Positions 52,988 to 61,859 of a stretch of 64,000 bases of DNA are shown here, piece after piece. The first letter of the stretch is position 1, and every line of letters begins with the position of its first letter. The translations under genes and the position numbers were made by a program. The notes below the pieces were generated by a model that was not told where the DNA came from, did no database searches, and was given only the letters and a program-made list of their open reading frames with translations. The DNA is from Galbibacter kalidii (lineage in GTDB: Bacteria > Bacteroidota > Bacteroidia > Flavobacteriales > Flavobacteriaceae), in contig NZ_JAPFGA010000004.1 of assembly GCF_026241135.1 (NCBI RefSeq), positions 62,001-126,000 on the forward strand, read 5' to 3'.

Positions 52988-53572
52988 ATGGAAGGGGTAG
53001 CACAAAACGAATTGTATCCGGTTTTTTTGAAGGTCAACAAACTCAATACCCTTATTGTCGGGGGTGGGAATGTGGCCCTGGAGAAACTTACTTTCCTGCT
53101 GAAATCGAGTCCGAATGCCAAAGTGCAAATGGTAGCTCCCTTTTTTAAGGAAGAAACCGTTGAAAAAGCAGTGGCACATGATGTGGAGATGATCGAAGAT
53201 CATTATAATAAAAAATATCTCGATGGAAAACATATTGTGATCGCTACGACAAATGACGAGGAAGTGAATGTTGAGGTGTATAAAGATTGCAAAGCGAATA
53301 ATGTGCTTGTGAATGTAGCCGACAATCCGCCATATTGCGATTTTTATATGGGAGGAATTGTAACCAAAGGAAATGTAAAGATTGCCATTTCGACCAATGG
53401 AAAGTCGCCGACAACGGCCAAACGATTAAGACAGTTTTTTGAAGAAGTGATTCCTGAAGATATCGACGAACTTGTTCAAAACCTGAATAAATACAGAAAG
53501 ACCATCAAAGGGAATTTTGGGGAGAAAGTTGAGAAACTGAACGAAGTTACCAAGAGTTTGGTTTCAAAATAG
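52988..53572 (+). CDS. Precorrin-2 dehydrogenase / sirohydrochlorin ferrochelatase (Met8/CysG-N type)
   Basis: 194 aa. NAD-binding start TLIVGGGNVALEKLTFLLKS, then VIATTNDEEVNVEVYKDCKA, NVADNPPYCDFYMGGIVTKG and VKIAISTNGKSPTTAKRLRQ, the Met8/CysG N-terminal pattern. It oxidises precorrin-2 and probably inserts iron to give siroheme. It lies 6 bases after cobA and 41 bases before the flavoprotein. Confidence 0.94.
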   Translation: MEGVAQNELYPVFLKVNKLNTLIVGGGNVALEKLTFLLKSSPNAKVQMVAPFFKEETVEKAVAHDVEMIEDHYNKKYLDGKHIVIATTNDEEVNVEVYKDCKANNVLVNVADNPPYCDFYMGGIVTKGNVKIAISTNGKSPTTAKRLRQFFEEVIPEDIDELVQNLNKYRKTIKGNFGEKVEKLNEVTKSLVSK

Positions 53573-53613
53573 AAAAAGAGAAAAAAGAAAGAAAAAAGTA
53601 AAAGTTAGAAGAG

Positions 53614-54669
53614 ATGATTAAAACAGATATGCTGATTATTGGCGCAGGGCCAACGGGATTGTTCACTGTTTTTGAAGCAGGATTGTTAAAACTGAAATGT
53701 CATTTGATAGATGCCTTGCCACAACCAGGAGGGCAGTGTTCGGAAATCTATCCGAAGAAACCTATCTATGACATTCCGGCCTTTCCGGAAGTGTTGGCGG
53801 GTGATTTGGTGAAGAATCTGCTGGAGCAGATCAAGCCTTTTGAACCCGGATACACCTTAGGGGAAAGAGCAGAAACCATCGAGAAGCTGGAAGACAAAAC
53901 CTTTGTGGTTACGACCAATAAAGGGACAAAACACCACGCGCCGGTGGTAGTTATAGCCGGAGGTTTGGGTTCGTTTGAACCGCGTAAGCCAAAGATCGAT
54001 AGTATTGAAAAATATGAAGATAATGGTGTGGCATACATGATTAAAGATCCGGAGATCTATCGCGACAAGAAAGTGGTCATCGCTGGTGGCGGGGATTCAG
54101 CATTAGACTGGTCTATTTTCTTGGCCGATGTGGCTTCAGAAGTTTATTTGGTACACCGTAGAAATGAATTTAGAGGTGCTTTGGATTCCGTAGAAAAAGT
54201 AGCCGAACTTTCTAAAAAAGGAAAGGTAGAACTGATTACCGAAGCAGAGGTGGTACAAGTACACGGTGAAGATAAACTGGAAGCAGTAACGGTAAAACAC
54301 CTTAAAAACGGGGAATCGCATATCGAAACCGATCACTTTATCCCGCTTTTCGGACTCTCACCAAAACTCGGACCTATCGGGAATTGGGGATTGGAGATTG
54401 AAAAAAATGCCATAAAAGTGGATAATTCATATGATTATGCAACCAACATTCCCGGGATTTATGCCATAGGTGATGTGAATACATATCCCGGAAAATTGAA
54501 ATTGATCCTTTCCGGTTTCCATGAAGCAGCAATTATGTGTCAAAGTGCTTATCAACGAATTTTCCCCGACAAGAGGTATGTTATGAAATATACAACTGTA
54601 GGTGGTGTTCAAGGCTTTGACGGAACCAAGAAAGAAGCGAAAAAAGAAGTGGTGAAGAGTATAGTGTAA
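53614..54669 (+). CDS. Ferredoxin/flavodoxin-NADP+ reductase, thioredoxin-reductase-like
   Basis: 351 aa. FAD motif DMLIIGAGPTGLFTVFEAGL, then LPQPGGQCSEIYPKKPIYDI, the NADPH motif KKVVIAGGGDSALDWSIFLA, and the C-terminal GIYAIGDVNTYPGKLKLILS. There is no CxxC pair between the domains, so it is not a thioredoxin reductase; the TrxR-like FNR family fits. It would deliver electrons to the sulfite reductase through ferredoxin. Last gene of the sulfur operon, ended by a terminator at 54691. Confidence 0.9.
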   Translation: MIKTDMLIIGAGPTGLFTVFEAGLLKLKCHLIDALPQPGGQCSEIYPKKPIYDIPAFPEVLAGDLVKNLLEQIKPFEPGYTLGERAETIEKLEDKTFVVTTNKGTKHHAPVVVIAGGLGSFEPRKPKIDSIEKYEDNGVAYMIKDPEIYRDKKVVIAGGGDSALDWSIFLADVASEVYLVHRRNEFRGALDSVEKVAELSKKGKVELITEAEVVQVHGEDKLEAVTVKHLKNGESHIETDHFIPLFGLSPKLGPIGNWGLEIEKNAIKVDNSYDYATNIPGIYAIGDVNTYPGKLKLILSGFHEAAIMCQSAYQRIFPDKRYVMKYTTVGGVQGFDGTKKEAKKEVVKSIV

Positions 54670-54690
54670 ACCCCTTTTTTACTTGTATAG

Positions 54691-54737
54691 CAGGACAAGC
54701 CTAACACATTGTGAAGGTTTGTCCTGTTTGTGTTTTT
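54691..54737 (+). terminator. Terminator of the sulfur operon
   Basis: CAGGACAAGCCT / AGGTTTGTCCTG (12 bp with one G-T pair), then TTTGTGTTTTT. Confidence 0.8.
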
Positions 54738-54773
54738 GGTCGGAAGTGTCACGCGAAAATTGATGAATTCCAT

Positions 54774-54804
54774 TTGTTTAAAGGGTAAATGTAAGTTATA
54801 TTTG
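54774..54804 (+). promoter_or_regulatory. Consensus promoter of the metH-metF unit
   Basis: TTG (54774-54776), 20 bases, TATATTTG (54797-54804). The transcript would start about 54811, just ahead of the SAM-I aptamer. Confidence 0.8.
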
Positions 54805-54833
54805 CAGTTCATTTGTTCATAAGCATACTGAAC

Positions 54834-55010
54834 GTTATCAAGAAAGGTGAAGGGATTAGACCCATAGAAGCCTTAGCAACCCTTAGTCTCCCCCTAACCC
54901 CTCCCAAATGGAGGGGAGTTTAATTAACTCCCTCCCCGCCTCTGGCGGGAGGGTTGGGGAGGGGCCGAGAAGGTGCTACGTTCTACCACGCTTTGACGTG
55001 GGCAGATAAC
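54834..55010 (+). promoter_or_regulatory. SAM-I (S-box) riboswitch upstream of metH, with repeat in P3
   Basis: P1 GTTATC (54834-54839) / GATAAC (55005-55010); conserved AAGAAAGGTGAAGGGATTAG, ACCC and GCCTTAGCAACC; P3 closed by CCTT (54881-54884) / AAGG (54970-54973); then GGTGCTACGTTCTACC and a P4 hairpin CCACG-CTTTGA-CGTGG. As in the other copy, a two-hairpin CCCCTCC-type repeat (54886-54966) fills P3. The metH start is 260 bases downstream. Confidence 0.87.
54886..54966. repeat. CCCCTCC/GGAGGGG repeat inside the SAM-I P3 arm (2)
   Basis: CTCCCCCTAACCCCTCCCAA then ATGGAGGGGAGTTTAATTAA and a second hairpin around CCTCCCCGCC-TCT-GGCGGGAGG. It shares the order of parts, not the exact bases, with 44774-44851. 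Confidence 0.8.
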
Positions 55011-55151
55011 AAAAAGACTTCTGTTTTTTTACTTCCCGTTTTCTTGATAATATTTTTGTATAAATGCTGTATTTTGTTGCTTGTTCATACTATTGTAACA
55101 CAAAGTACAGTTGAAGGAATATGTGATTGAAAATCTCGTATCAGTAAACAA

Positions 55152-55253
55152 CCTCGGGGTAATCCCACGAGGCATTAGGGGGAAAACCTACCCGTCGCTG
55201 TGAACGACGCAAGTCAGGCAGGCGTTTGGGCATTTCAAATCTCACTTAGTGAG
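55152..55253 (+). repeat. Dispersed three-hairpin repeat, copy B
   Basis: CCTCGGGGTAATCCCACGAG-G hairpin, ATTAGGGGGAAAACCTA, CGTCGCTGTGAACGACG hairpin, then ATTTCAAATCTCACTTAGTG-AG. It is the plus-strand counterpart of 13910-14000. It ends at a GTG that could open the metH frame, which is why the later ATG at 55273 is preferred. Confidence 0.75.
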
Positions 55254-55272
55254 TAAAAAGAAAAATTGGGAG

Positions 55273-56274
55273 ATGAAAAATATAAAAGAAGAACTTAAAA
55301 AGAGGATTTTGGTCTTAGACGGAGCCATGGGAACCATGTTGCAACGTCATAAATTCACCGAAGCCGATTTTAGGGGAGACCGATTTAAGGATTTTGAGCA
55401 TCCGCTTCAAGGGAATAACGACCTGTTGTCATTAACCCAACCGGAAGCCATTGCTGAGGTACATGCAAAATATTTTGAAGCTGGAGCCGATATTGTAGAG
55501 ACCAATACATTTTCAGGAACAACCATCGGGATGGCCGATTATCATTTGGAGGATGTTGTGTATGAACTCAACTACGAATCGGCTAAAATAGCCAAAAAAG
55601 TAGCTGATGAATTTACAATCAAGGAGCCTGAAAAACCTCGTTTTGTAGCAGGTTCTATTGGACCGACCAACAGAACAGCCAGTATGTCTCCTGATGTGAA
55701 CGATCCCGGTTTTCGCGCCATTACTTTTGACGAATTGCGAATTGCCTATAAGGAACAAGTAGAAGCACTTGTAGATGGAGGGGTGGATATTTTGCTTGTC
55801 GAAACAGTTTTTGACACGCTGAATGCGAAAGCGGCTTTATTTGCCATTGAAGAGGTGAAAGATGAACGTAATATAGATGTTCCGATCATGGTGAGTGGTA
55901 CAATTACTGATGCGTCGGGACGAACACTATCCGGACAAACAGCTGAAGCTTTCTTGGTGAGTATTTCCCACATCCCTTTATTGAGTGTTGGTTTTAATTG
56001 TGCTTTGGGTGCCGATCAACTATTGCCCTATGTAAAAAGATTGTCAGAACAGTCGTCTTTTTATGTGTCGGCACACCCGAATGCCGGTTTGCCCAACCAT
56101 TTTGGAGAATACGACCAAACAGCTGAAGAAATGCAGGAGTTGGTAAGAACCTATTTAGATGAGAATGTCGTCAATATCATAGGAGGCTGTTGCGGAACAA
56201 CCCCCGAACATATCAAGTTGATAGCAGATTTGGCGAAAGAATATGAACCGAGGAAAGTGGTTGTTGGTTGTTAG
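55273..56274 (+). CDS. metH: Methionine synthase, homocysteine-binding part (split MetH, N-terminal)
   Basis: 333 aa from ATG 55273 (MKNIKEELKKRILVLDGAMG); the GTG at 55249 lies in a repeat. Homocysteine S-methyltransferase domain: RILVLDGAMGTMLQRHKFTE, ETNTFSGTTIGMADYHLED, SIGPTNRTASMSPDVNDPGF, the first zinc Cys in SVGFNCALGADQL and the other two in NIIGGCCGTTPEHIKL. It binds the zinc-homocysteine thiolate and needs the partner protein encoded from 56666 for the methyl group. The last codons (VVVGC) and stop are written by a GTTGTTGG-type repeat. Confidence 0.95.
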   Translation: MKNIKEELKKRILVLDGAMGTMLQRHKFTEADFRGDRFKDFEHPLQGNNDLLSLTQPEAIAEVHAKYFEAGADIVETNTFSGTTIGMADYHLEDVVYELNYESAKIAKKVADEFTIKEPEKPRFVAGSIGPTNRTASMSPDVNDPGFRAITFDELRIAYKEQVEALVDGGVDILLVETVFDTLNAKAALFAIEEVKDERNIDVPIMVSGTITDASGRTLSGQTAEAFLVSISHIPLLSVGFNCALGADQLLPYVKRLSEQSSFYVSAHPNAGLPNHFGEYDQTAEEMQELVRTYLDENVVNIIGGCCGTTPEHIKLIADLAKEYEPRKVVVGC

Positions 56275-56281
56275 TTGTTGG
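56257..56281. repeat. GTTGTTGG repeat, left of the S23 gene
   Basis: GTGGTTGTTGGTTGTTAGTT then GTTGG; contains the TAG stop (56272-56274) of the first metH gene. Inverted relative of 56681-56720. Confidence 0.75.
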
Positions 56282-56309
56282 AATTTCAATGATAATCATA
56301 AATTAAAAA

Positions 56310-56666
56310 ATGAAGTCGTATCTAGAATTAGACGTTTGGATTGAAGCAAGAAAGTTAGCGAATGATGCTTATGCGATTACTAAAATCTTTCCGAAGGAAG
56401 AACAATATAGTATGATAAGCCAAATGAGGAGATGTGCTGTTTCTGTTGTTTCCAATATAGCTGAAGGTTGTGGGAGGAGTTCTTCTAAAGAGACAATTTA
56501 TTTTTTACACATTTCAAGAGGTTCTTTATTTGAACTTGAAACTCAGGTTTACATTGCATTTGATCAAAATTATTTGGAAGAAAATAAGCTAAATGAAATT
56601 TTGGAGCAAATTACTGCCTGCAAAAGATTAATTAACGGCTTCATAAATTATTATAAGAAACTGTGA
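56310..56666 (+). CDS. Four-helix-bundle protein (S23 family)
   Basis: 118 aa. Signature of the S23/four-helix-bundle family: [80 protein letters not shown]. These proteins were first met in intervening sequences of 23S rRNA and also occur as scattered single genes near repeats. The function is not established. It lies between the two halves of metH in the same orientation, and its TGA overlaps the next ATG by one base. Confidence 0.92.
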   Translation: MKSYLELDVWIEARKLANDAYAITKIFPKEEQYSMISQMRRCAVSVVSNIAEGCGRSSSKETIYFLHISRGSLFELETQVYIAFDQNYLEENKLNEILEQITACKRLINGFINYYKKL

Positions 56667-59383
56667 TGGCTGAAAACGAACAATCAACAACCAACAACCA
56701 ACAACGAGCAACCAACAACCAAAAGCAATTAAAACTTTCGGGCTTGGAACCGTTGGTCGTGACCTCGGATAGTAATTTTATAAATATAGGGGAACGAACC
56801 AACGTTACCGGATCACGTCGTTTTCTTCGTTTGATAAAAGAAGAAAATTACGATGAGGCTTTAGAAGTAGCCAGAGCGCAAGTTGAGGGTGGTGCACAGA
56901 TCATTGATGTGAATATGGATGAAGGAATGCTTGACGGAGTCAATGCCATGACAACGTTCCTAAACCTAATCGCAGCAGAACCTGATATTGCCCGTGTTCC
57001 TGTTATGATCGACAGTTCGAAATGGGAGATTATTGAGGCTGGACTTAAGGTGGTACAGGGGAAAGGAGTGGTGAATTCCATCAGTTTGAAAGAAGGAGAA
57101 GAGGAGTTCATCCATCGTGCAAAACAGATAAAAAGATATGGAGCGGCAGTGATCGTTATGGCGTTTGATGAGGACGGACAAGCCGATAGTTATGAAAGAC
57201 GTATTGAAATATGTAAACGATCGTATGATGTCTTGGTAGAAACAGTGAAATTCCCTCCTCAGGATATCATTTTTGATCCAAATATTTTTCCGGTAGCTAC
57301 GGGAATGGAAGAACACCGACAAAATGCGGTCGATTTCTTCAGGGCTACACAGTGGATCCGTGAAAACCTTCCCCATGCACATGTGAGTGGGGGTGTGAGT
57401 AATGTGTCCTTTTCTTTCCGTGGAAATAATACGGTTCGCGAAGCGATGAACGCCGCTTTTTTATACCACGGCATAAAACACGGAATGACAATGGGGATTG
57501 TCAATCCCGAAATGTTGGAAGTATATGATGAAATTCCGAAAGACCTTTTGGAATATGTTGAAGATGTATTGCTGGATCGGCGGGATGATGCTACAGAACG
57601 CTTGTTGGATTTTGCTGAAACCGTAAAAAACAATGGCAAATCCGATGAAAAAAAGGTCTTGGAATGGCGAAGCGGGGAATTGCAAGAACGTATTACCCAT
57701 TCTTTGGTAAAAGGAGTGTTGGAATTTATTGAAGATGATGCAGAGGAAGCCCGGCAATCGGTAGAAAAACCGATAGAAGTGATCGAAGTGTTTTTGATGA
57801 ATGGAATGAATGTTGTGGGTGACCTTTTCGGAAGTGGAAAGATGTTCTTGCCACAAGTGGTAAAATCGGCCAGGGTGATGAAAAAGGCGGTGGCTTATCT
57901 CTTGCCGTTTATTGAAGCTGAAAAAACCGATGATTCACGTTCCGCAGGAAAAATATTAATGGCCACCGTAAAGGGTGATGTGCATGATATCGGAAAGAAT
58001 ATCGTAAGTGTAGTTTTGAGTTGTAACAACTATGAAATCGTAGACCTTGGGGTGATGGTACCGCCTGAAAAGATCATTCAAACAGCTAAGGACGAGCAGG
58101 TTGATGTTATTGGGCTTAGCGGACTTATAACACCTTCTTTGGATGAGATGGTTTACCTGGCTAAAGAATTGGAAAAACTGGGATTAAGCATTCCGGTTAT
58201 GATTGGAGGGGCAACAACATCCAGAGCACATACAGCGGTGAAAATCGCTCCGGAATATTCAAAGACAGTGGTTCACGTGAACGATGCCTCAAGGGCTGTG
58301 AATGTTGCCGGAAGTTTGATCAATCCGAAGCTGAAAGAAGACTATGGAATTGCACTAAGAGCGGAATACGATAAATTGCGCGAAGGTTTTTTAAACAGAT
58401 CCCGCCAAAAGAACTTTTTGAGCATAGAACAGGCACGGGCCAATAAATTATCATTGGATTGGGACGAATATACACCTTCGAAGCCTGATTTTATTGGGGT
58501 TAAGCAAGTGGAAATAGAACTGGAAGATCTCAGGGAGTACCTCGATTGGACACCATTTTTCCGTTCATGGGAGTTGCATGGGAAATATCCGGCGATTCTA
58601 ACGGATAAGGTAGTGGGCGAACAGGCATCCAAGTTGTTTGCTGAGGCTACCGATATGTTGAATAGGATCATTGATGAAAAATGGTTGACTGCCAAAGGGA
58701 TTCTGGGTATTTTCCCTGCCAATCAGGTGGATGATGATGACATTCAATTGTATGATGAAGATGGAGCAGAATTGAATAAATTCCTAACTCTTCGTCAGCA
58801 ATCACAAAAAACCAAAGGAGCGCCTAATATCGCTTTGGCAGATTTTATTGCACCCAAAGATTCAGGAAAACAGGATTATATGGGCGCTTTTTGTGTCACT
58901 ACCGGATTTGGAGTTGATGAGATATCAGATCAGTATATAAAAGATCTGGATGATTATAATTCGATTATGATTAAAGCCCTAGCCGATCGGTTGGCTGAAG
59001 CTTTTGCTGAATATTTGCACGAAAAGGTGCGTAAGGATATCTGGGGATATGCTTCTGATGAAAAACTGACCAATGCTGAATTGATCAAAGAATCCTATAA
59101 AGGGATTCGTCCGGCTCCGGGTTATCCGGCATGTCCGGACCATTTGGAGAAAAAAGTGATTTGGGAGGTTTTGGATGTAGAGAATGAAATAGGCGTGAAG
59201 CTTACCGAAGGCATAGCCATGTGGCCAGCATCATCCGTTTCAGGATATTATTTTGCTCATCCGAAAAGTAGATATTTCGGACTGGGGAAAATTAAAAAGG
59301 ATCAGGTGGAAGATTATGCTAAACGTAGGAATATCAGTATAGAAGAAGCTACCAAATGGTTAAACCCGAATATAGCGGATTAA
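56666..59383 (+). CDS. metH: Methionine synthase, pterin-, cobalamin- and activation domains (split MetH, C-terminal)
   Basis: 905 aa from ATG 56666. Residues 2-20 ([20 protein letters not shown]) are a repeat-coded tail without counterpart in the family; the real protein starts at [20 protein letters not shown]. Then the pterin-binding domain ([40 protein letters not shown]), the B12 cap and Rossmann domain with the cobalt-ligand motif [26 protein letters not shown], and the SAM-dependent activation domain ([40 protein letters not shown]). With the N-terminal protein it forms B12-dependent methionine synthase. Confidence 0.96.
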   Translation: MAENEQSTTNNQQRATNNQKQLKLSGLEPLVVTSDSNFINIGERTNVTGSRRFLRLIKEENYDEALEVARAQVEGGAQIIDVNMDEGMLDGVNAMTTFLNLIAAEPDIARVPVMIDSSKWEIIEAGLKVVQGKGVVNSISLKEGEEEFIHRAKQIKRYGAAVIVMAFDEDGQADSYERRIEICKRSYDVLVETVKFPPQDIIFDPNIFPVATGMEEHRQNAVDFFRATQWIRENLPHAHVSGGVSNVSFSFRGNNTVREAMNAAFLYHGIKHGMTMGIVNPEMLEVYDEIPKDLLEYVEDVLLDRRDDATERLLDFAETVKNNGKSDEKKVLEWRSGELQERITHSLVKGVLEFIEDDAEEARQSVEKPIEVIEVFLMNGMNVVGDLFGSGKMFLPQVVKSARVMKKAVAYLLPFIEAEKTDDSRSAGKILMATVKGDVHDIGKNIVSVVLSCNNYEIVDLGVMVPPEKIIQTAKDEQVDVIGLSGLITPSLDEMVYLAKELEKLGLSIPVMIGGATTSRAHTAVKIAPEYSKTVVHVNDASRAVNVAGSLINPKLKEDYGIALRAEYDKLREGFLNRSRQKNFLSIEQARANKLSLDWDEYTPSKPDFIGVKQVEIELEDLREYLDWTPFFRSWELHGKYPAILTDKVVGEQASKLFAEATDMLNRIIDEKWLTAKGILGIFPANQVDDDDIQLYDEDGAELNKFLTLRQQSQKTKGAPNIALADFIAPKDSGKQDYMGAFCVTTGFGVDEISDQYIKDLDDYNSIMIKALADRLAEAFAEYLHEKVRKDIWGYASDEKLTNAELIKESYKGIRPAPGYPACPDHLEKKVIWEVLDVENEIGVKLTEGIAMWPASSVSGYYFAHPKSRYFGLGKIKKDQVEDYAKRRNISIEEATKWLNPNIAD
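56681..56720. repeat. CAACAACC repeat, right of the S23 gene
   Basis: Several tandem CAACAACCAA units, translated into the N-terminus of the second metH protein. It is the inverted partner of 56257-56281. Confidence 0.75.
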
Positions 59384-59394
59384 TATAAATTTGG

Positions 59395-59464
59395 TCGGAA
59401 GTCCGAAGACAGAAGTCGGAAATTTTGAAAAACAATCCCCCTCCTTTAGAGGGGTTAGGGGAGG
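59395..59464. repeat. Two repeats between metH and the 79-aa gene
   Basis: GTCGGAAGTCCGAAGACAGA with the AGTCGGAA echo (59395-59420) followed by CCCCCTCCTTTAGAGGGGTT AGGGGAGG (59437-59464), the simple form of the family found in the riboswitches. Confidence 0.7.
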
Positions 59465-59501
59465 ATTAGAGATACGTAATAAATCCAATTAAACAATAAA
59501 A

Positions 59502-59741
59502 ATGAAATCAAAATTTATAGAATTATCCTTAGGAAGTCATATTATTGTTCATGGATACGATCAGTTGAATAAAGAAATTACAGAAGAAGTAAAGTCAGAC
59601 AGGTTTTCTAAAAAGTTGGTCGCCCTGTCCAGGATCAAATCAGTAAGTGAAAAATATATACTGACAGACTACCTCGGCGGTCGATGGATTTACTGGGAGT
59701 ATGAAGGGGATTTTGAAGACATTAGAAAAAAATTATTATAA
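59502..59741 (+). CDS. Hypothetical protein between metH and metF
   Basis: 79 aa, acidic/basic mix without hydrophobic segments: FIELSLGSHIIVHGYDQLNK, VALSRIKSVSEKYILTDYLG, GRWIYWEYEGDFEDIRKKLL. No family recognised. The frame is complete, starts with ATG and lies 28 bases before metF in the same orientation, so it is probably co-transcribed. Confidence 0.6.
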   Translation: MKSKFIELSLGSHIIVHGYDQLNKEITEEVKSDRFSKKLVALSRIKSVSEKYILTDYLGGRWIYWEYEGDFEDIRKKLL

Positions 59742-59769
59742 CCAACCAAAACGAGTAAGAATAGAATAG

Positions 59770-60720
59770 ATGAAAGTAACCGATCATATAAAAAGAGCCC
59801 AAGGGAAAACTTTGTTCTCTTTTGAGATTGTACCACCCCAAAAAGGAAAAAAAATTGAGGATCTATACAAAAATATCGATCCGTTAATGGAATTTAACCC
59901 GCCTTTTATTGATGTAACAACCTCTAGGGAGGAATTTGTTTATGTTGAAAAAGATGGCTTGTTGGATAGAAAAATAACAAGGATGCGTCCCGGGACAGTG
60001 GGAATATGTGCCGCCTTGAAACACAAATACAATATAGATACCGTTCCGCATGTACTCTGTGGAGGATTTACCAGAGAAGAGACAGAATACTTGCTGGTGG
60101 ACTGCCATTATTTGGGGATTGAAAATGTGATGGCCCTACGTGGCGATGCGATGAAACATCAACGCTATTTTGAGCCTACAGAAGGAGGACATCGGTATGC
60201 AAATGAGTTGGTGAGCCAGATTCGGAACCTGTGTGAGGGGAAATACCTGCATGAAACTATAGAAGCTAGTAAAACTGATTTTTGTATCGGTGTGGCAGGA
60301 TATCCTGAAAAGCACCTCGAAGCCCCTTCTTTGGACTTTGATCTTAAAAAACTAAAAGAAAAAGTTGATGCGGGTGCGGATTATATCGTAACACAGATGT
60401 TTTTTGATAACAGCAAGTTTTTTGAGTTTGTAGAAAAAGCCAAGGCATTCGGGATAGATGTGCCTATTATTCCGGGTATAAAACCCATTGCTGTAAAAAG
60501 ACATTTACGATTATTACCTCAGGTGTTTAAAATAGATCTTCCTGAAACGCTGATTACTGAAGTAGAAAAATGTAAAGACAACAAAGAGGTGCGTCAGGTC
60601 GGAATCGAATGGTGTATTCAGCAGTCTAAAGAATTGAAAGATGCAGGAGTACCTTTACTTCATTATTATTCCATGGGGAAATCGGATAACATAAAAGCTA
60701 TTGCATCGGCAATATTTTAA
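59770..60720 (+). CDS. metF: Methylenetetrahydrofolate reductase
   Basis: 316 aa. Motifs: LFSFEIVPPQKGKKIEDLYK, FIDVTTSREEF, HVLCGGFTREETEYLLVDCH, NVMALRGDAMKHQRYFEPTE, FCIGVAGYPEKHLEAPSLDF, DYIVTQMFFDNSKFFEFVEK, IPIIPGIKPIA-like VPIIPGIKPIAVKRHLRLLP. The FAD enzyme reduces methylene- to methyl-tetrahydrofolate, the methyl donor for MetH upstream. End of the metH-metF unit. Confidence 0.97.
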   Translation: MKVTDHIKRAQGKTLFSFEIVPPQKGKKIEDLYKNIDPLMEFNPPFIDVTTSREEFVYVEKDGLLDRKITRMRPGTVGICAALKHKYNIDTVPHVLCGGFTREETEYLLVDCHYLGIENVMALRGDAMKHQRYFEPTEGGHRYANELVSQIRNLCEGKYLHETIEASKTDFCIGVAGYPEKHLEAPSLDFDLKKLKEKVDAGADYIVTQMFFDNSKFFEFVEKAKAFGIDVPIIPGIKPIAVKRHLRLLPQVFKIDLPETLITEVEKCKDNKEVRQVGIEWCIQQSKELKDAGVPLLHYYSMGKSDNIKAIASAIF

Positions 60721-60755
60721 AATATAAAATTACTTTTGCCGTTGAACTAAGTGGT

Positions 60756-61856
60756 ATGCAAAAAACTATTGTAGTCCTTTTACTGTTATGTTCCTTTTCT
60801 GTGAGTGCACAGCAGGAAGCAAAAACGAAATCTTATATCGATCTTAATTATTTCTACGGAAATATTTCAAGACATAACAACGATATCTATCATTTAATAA
60901 CAGGGCATCCCGAAGGGTATATCCTAAGTTGGAACCGGAAAACCTATGGGAAAAAGGAGTGGGAACAACTTTTTAATTATCCCGATTACGGACTTTCCCT
61001 GGGGTATCAAGACTTGAAAAACAAACACCTCGGTGATAATGTCGCGATTTATGCACATTATAATTTTCATTTTTTTAACCGAAACCTGATGTTCCGTATC
61101 GGGCAGGGGGTTGCCATAGCAGGAAATCCATATGACAAAGAGGAAAACTACCGAAATGTCGCCTTTGGTTCCCGGTTCATGAGTAGTACCTATATGATGC
61201 TCAATTATAAAAAGGAACGCATTTTTGACAGATTCGGACTTCAGGCAGGGCTGACTTTGATCCATTATTCCAACGGAAATACTAAAGCGCCCAACACTAG
61301 TATCAATTCGGTTGCATTTAATGTCGGACTCAACTATCAACTGGATGCTGTTCAGCCGGAATATATTGATGATGATCTTAGTTTGAAATTCAACGAACCT
61401 GTGCGCTATAATTTTGTTTTCAGAACCGGAATTAACGAGAGTGATGTGGTGGGAAGCGGACAATTCCCATTTTATGTCTTTTCTTTTTATGCCGATAAGC
61501 GGATCAACAAAAAAAGTGCTTTTCAGTTAGGGACCGATATTTTTTATTCAAATTTCCTGAAGGAATACATAGAATACAGCGGAATAGCCTATCCTGAGCG
61601 AGGTATTGATGGAACGGAAGATTTTAAACGAACAGGGATTTTTATCGGTCACGAATTATTTATCAACAAATTTTCGGTCATAACCCAAGCCGGGTATTAT
61701 TTGTATTACCCTATCAATTATGAAGGGGAAGTCTATTTAAGGGGCGGACTGAAAGGTTATTTTACGAAGAAGAAAAACCTGTTTGGTGTCATAAGCGTAA
61801 AAGCGCATGCCGCCCAGGCAGAGGCTATCGAAATCGGAATTGGTTACAGATTGTAA
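60756..61856 (+). CDS. PagL-like lipid A 3-O-deacylase / acyloxyacyl hydrolase family
   Basis: 366 aa. Signal peptide MQKTIVVLLLLCSFSVSAQ-Q and beta-barrel strands (YGLSLGYQDLKNKHLGDNVA, FGLQAGLTLIHYSNGNTKAP, FNVGLNYQL) to a final EIGIGYRL, so it is outer-membrane. The HYSNGNTKAPNTSIN segment aligns with the PagL active-site HYSN...; the catalytic His and Ser are present, but the position of the recalled catalytic Glu (12 after Ser) is Asn. PagL removes the 3-O acyl chain of lipid A. The protein is twice as long as PagL, with extra C-terminal strands. It begins 35 bases after metF. Confidence 0.8.
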   Translation: MQKTIVVLLLLCSFSVSAQQEAKTKSYIDLNYFYGNISRHNNDIYHLITGHPEGYILSWNRKTYGKKEWEQLFNYPDYGLSLGYQDLKNKHLGDNVAIYAHYNFHFFNRNLMFRIGQGVAIAGNPYDKEENYRNVAFGSRFMSSTYMMLNYKKERIFDRFGLQAGLTLIHYSNGNTKAPNTSINSVAFNVGLNYQLDAVQPEYIDDDLSLKFNEPVRYNFVFRTGINESDVVGSGQFPFYVFSFYADKRINKKSAFQLGTDIFYSNFLKEYIEYSGIAYPERGIDGTEDFKRTGIFIGHELFINKFSVITQAGYYLYYPINYEGEVYLRGGLKGYFTKKKNLFGVISVKAHAAQAEAIEIGIGYRL

Positions 61857-61859
61857 AGA

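Noticed and set aside
55130-55253. Possible cobalamin riboswitch before metH
   Set aside because: The position suggested it, but the B12-box core is missing, and the segment matches the reverse complement of the repeat at 13910-14000 hairpin by hairpin.
55249-59383. metH as a frameshifted pseudogene
   Set aside because: The break falls at a domain boundary, both parts are complete with all catalytic motifs, and a separate homocysteine-binding protein is a known arrangement in this group.
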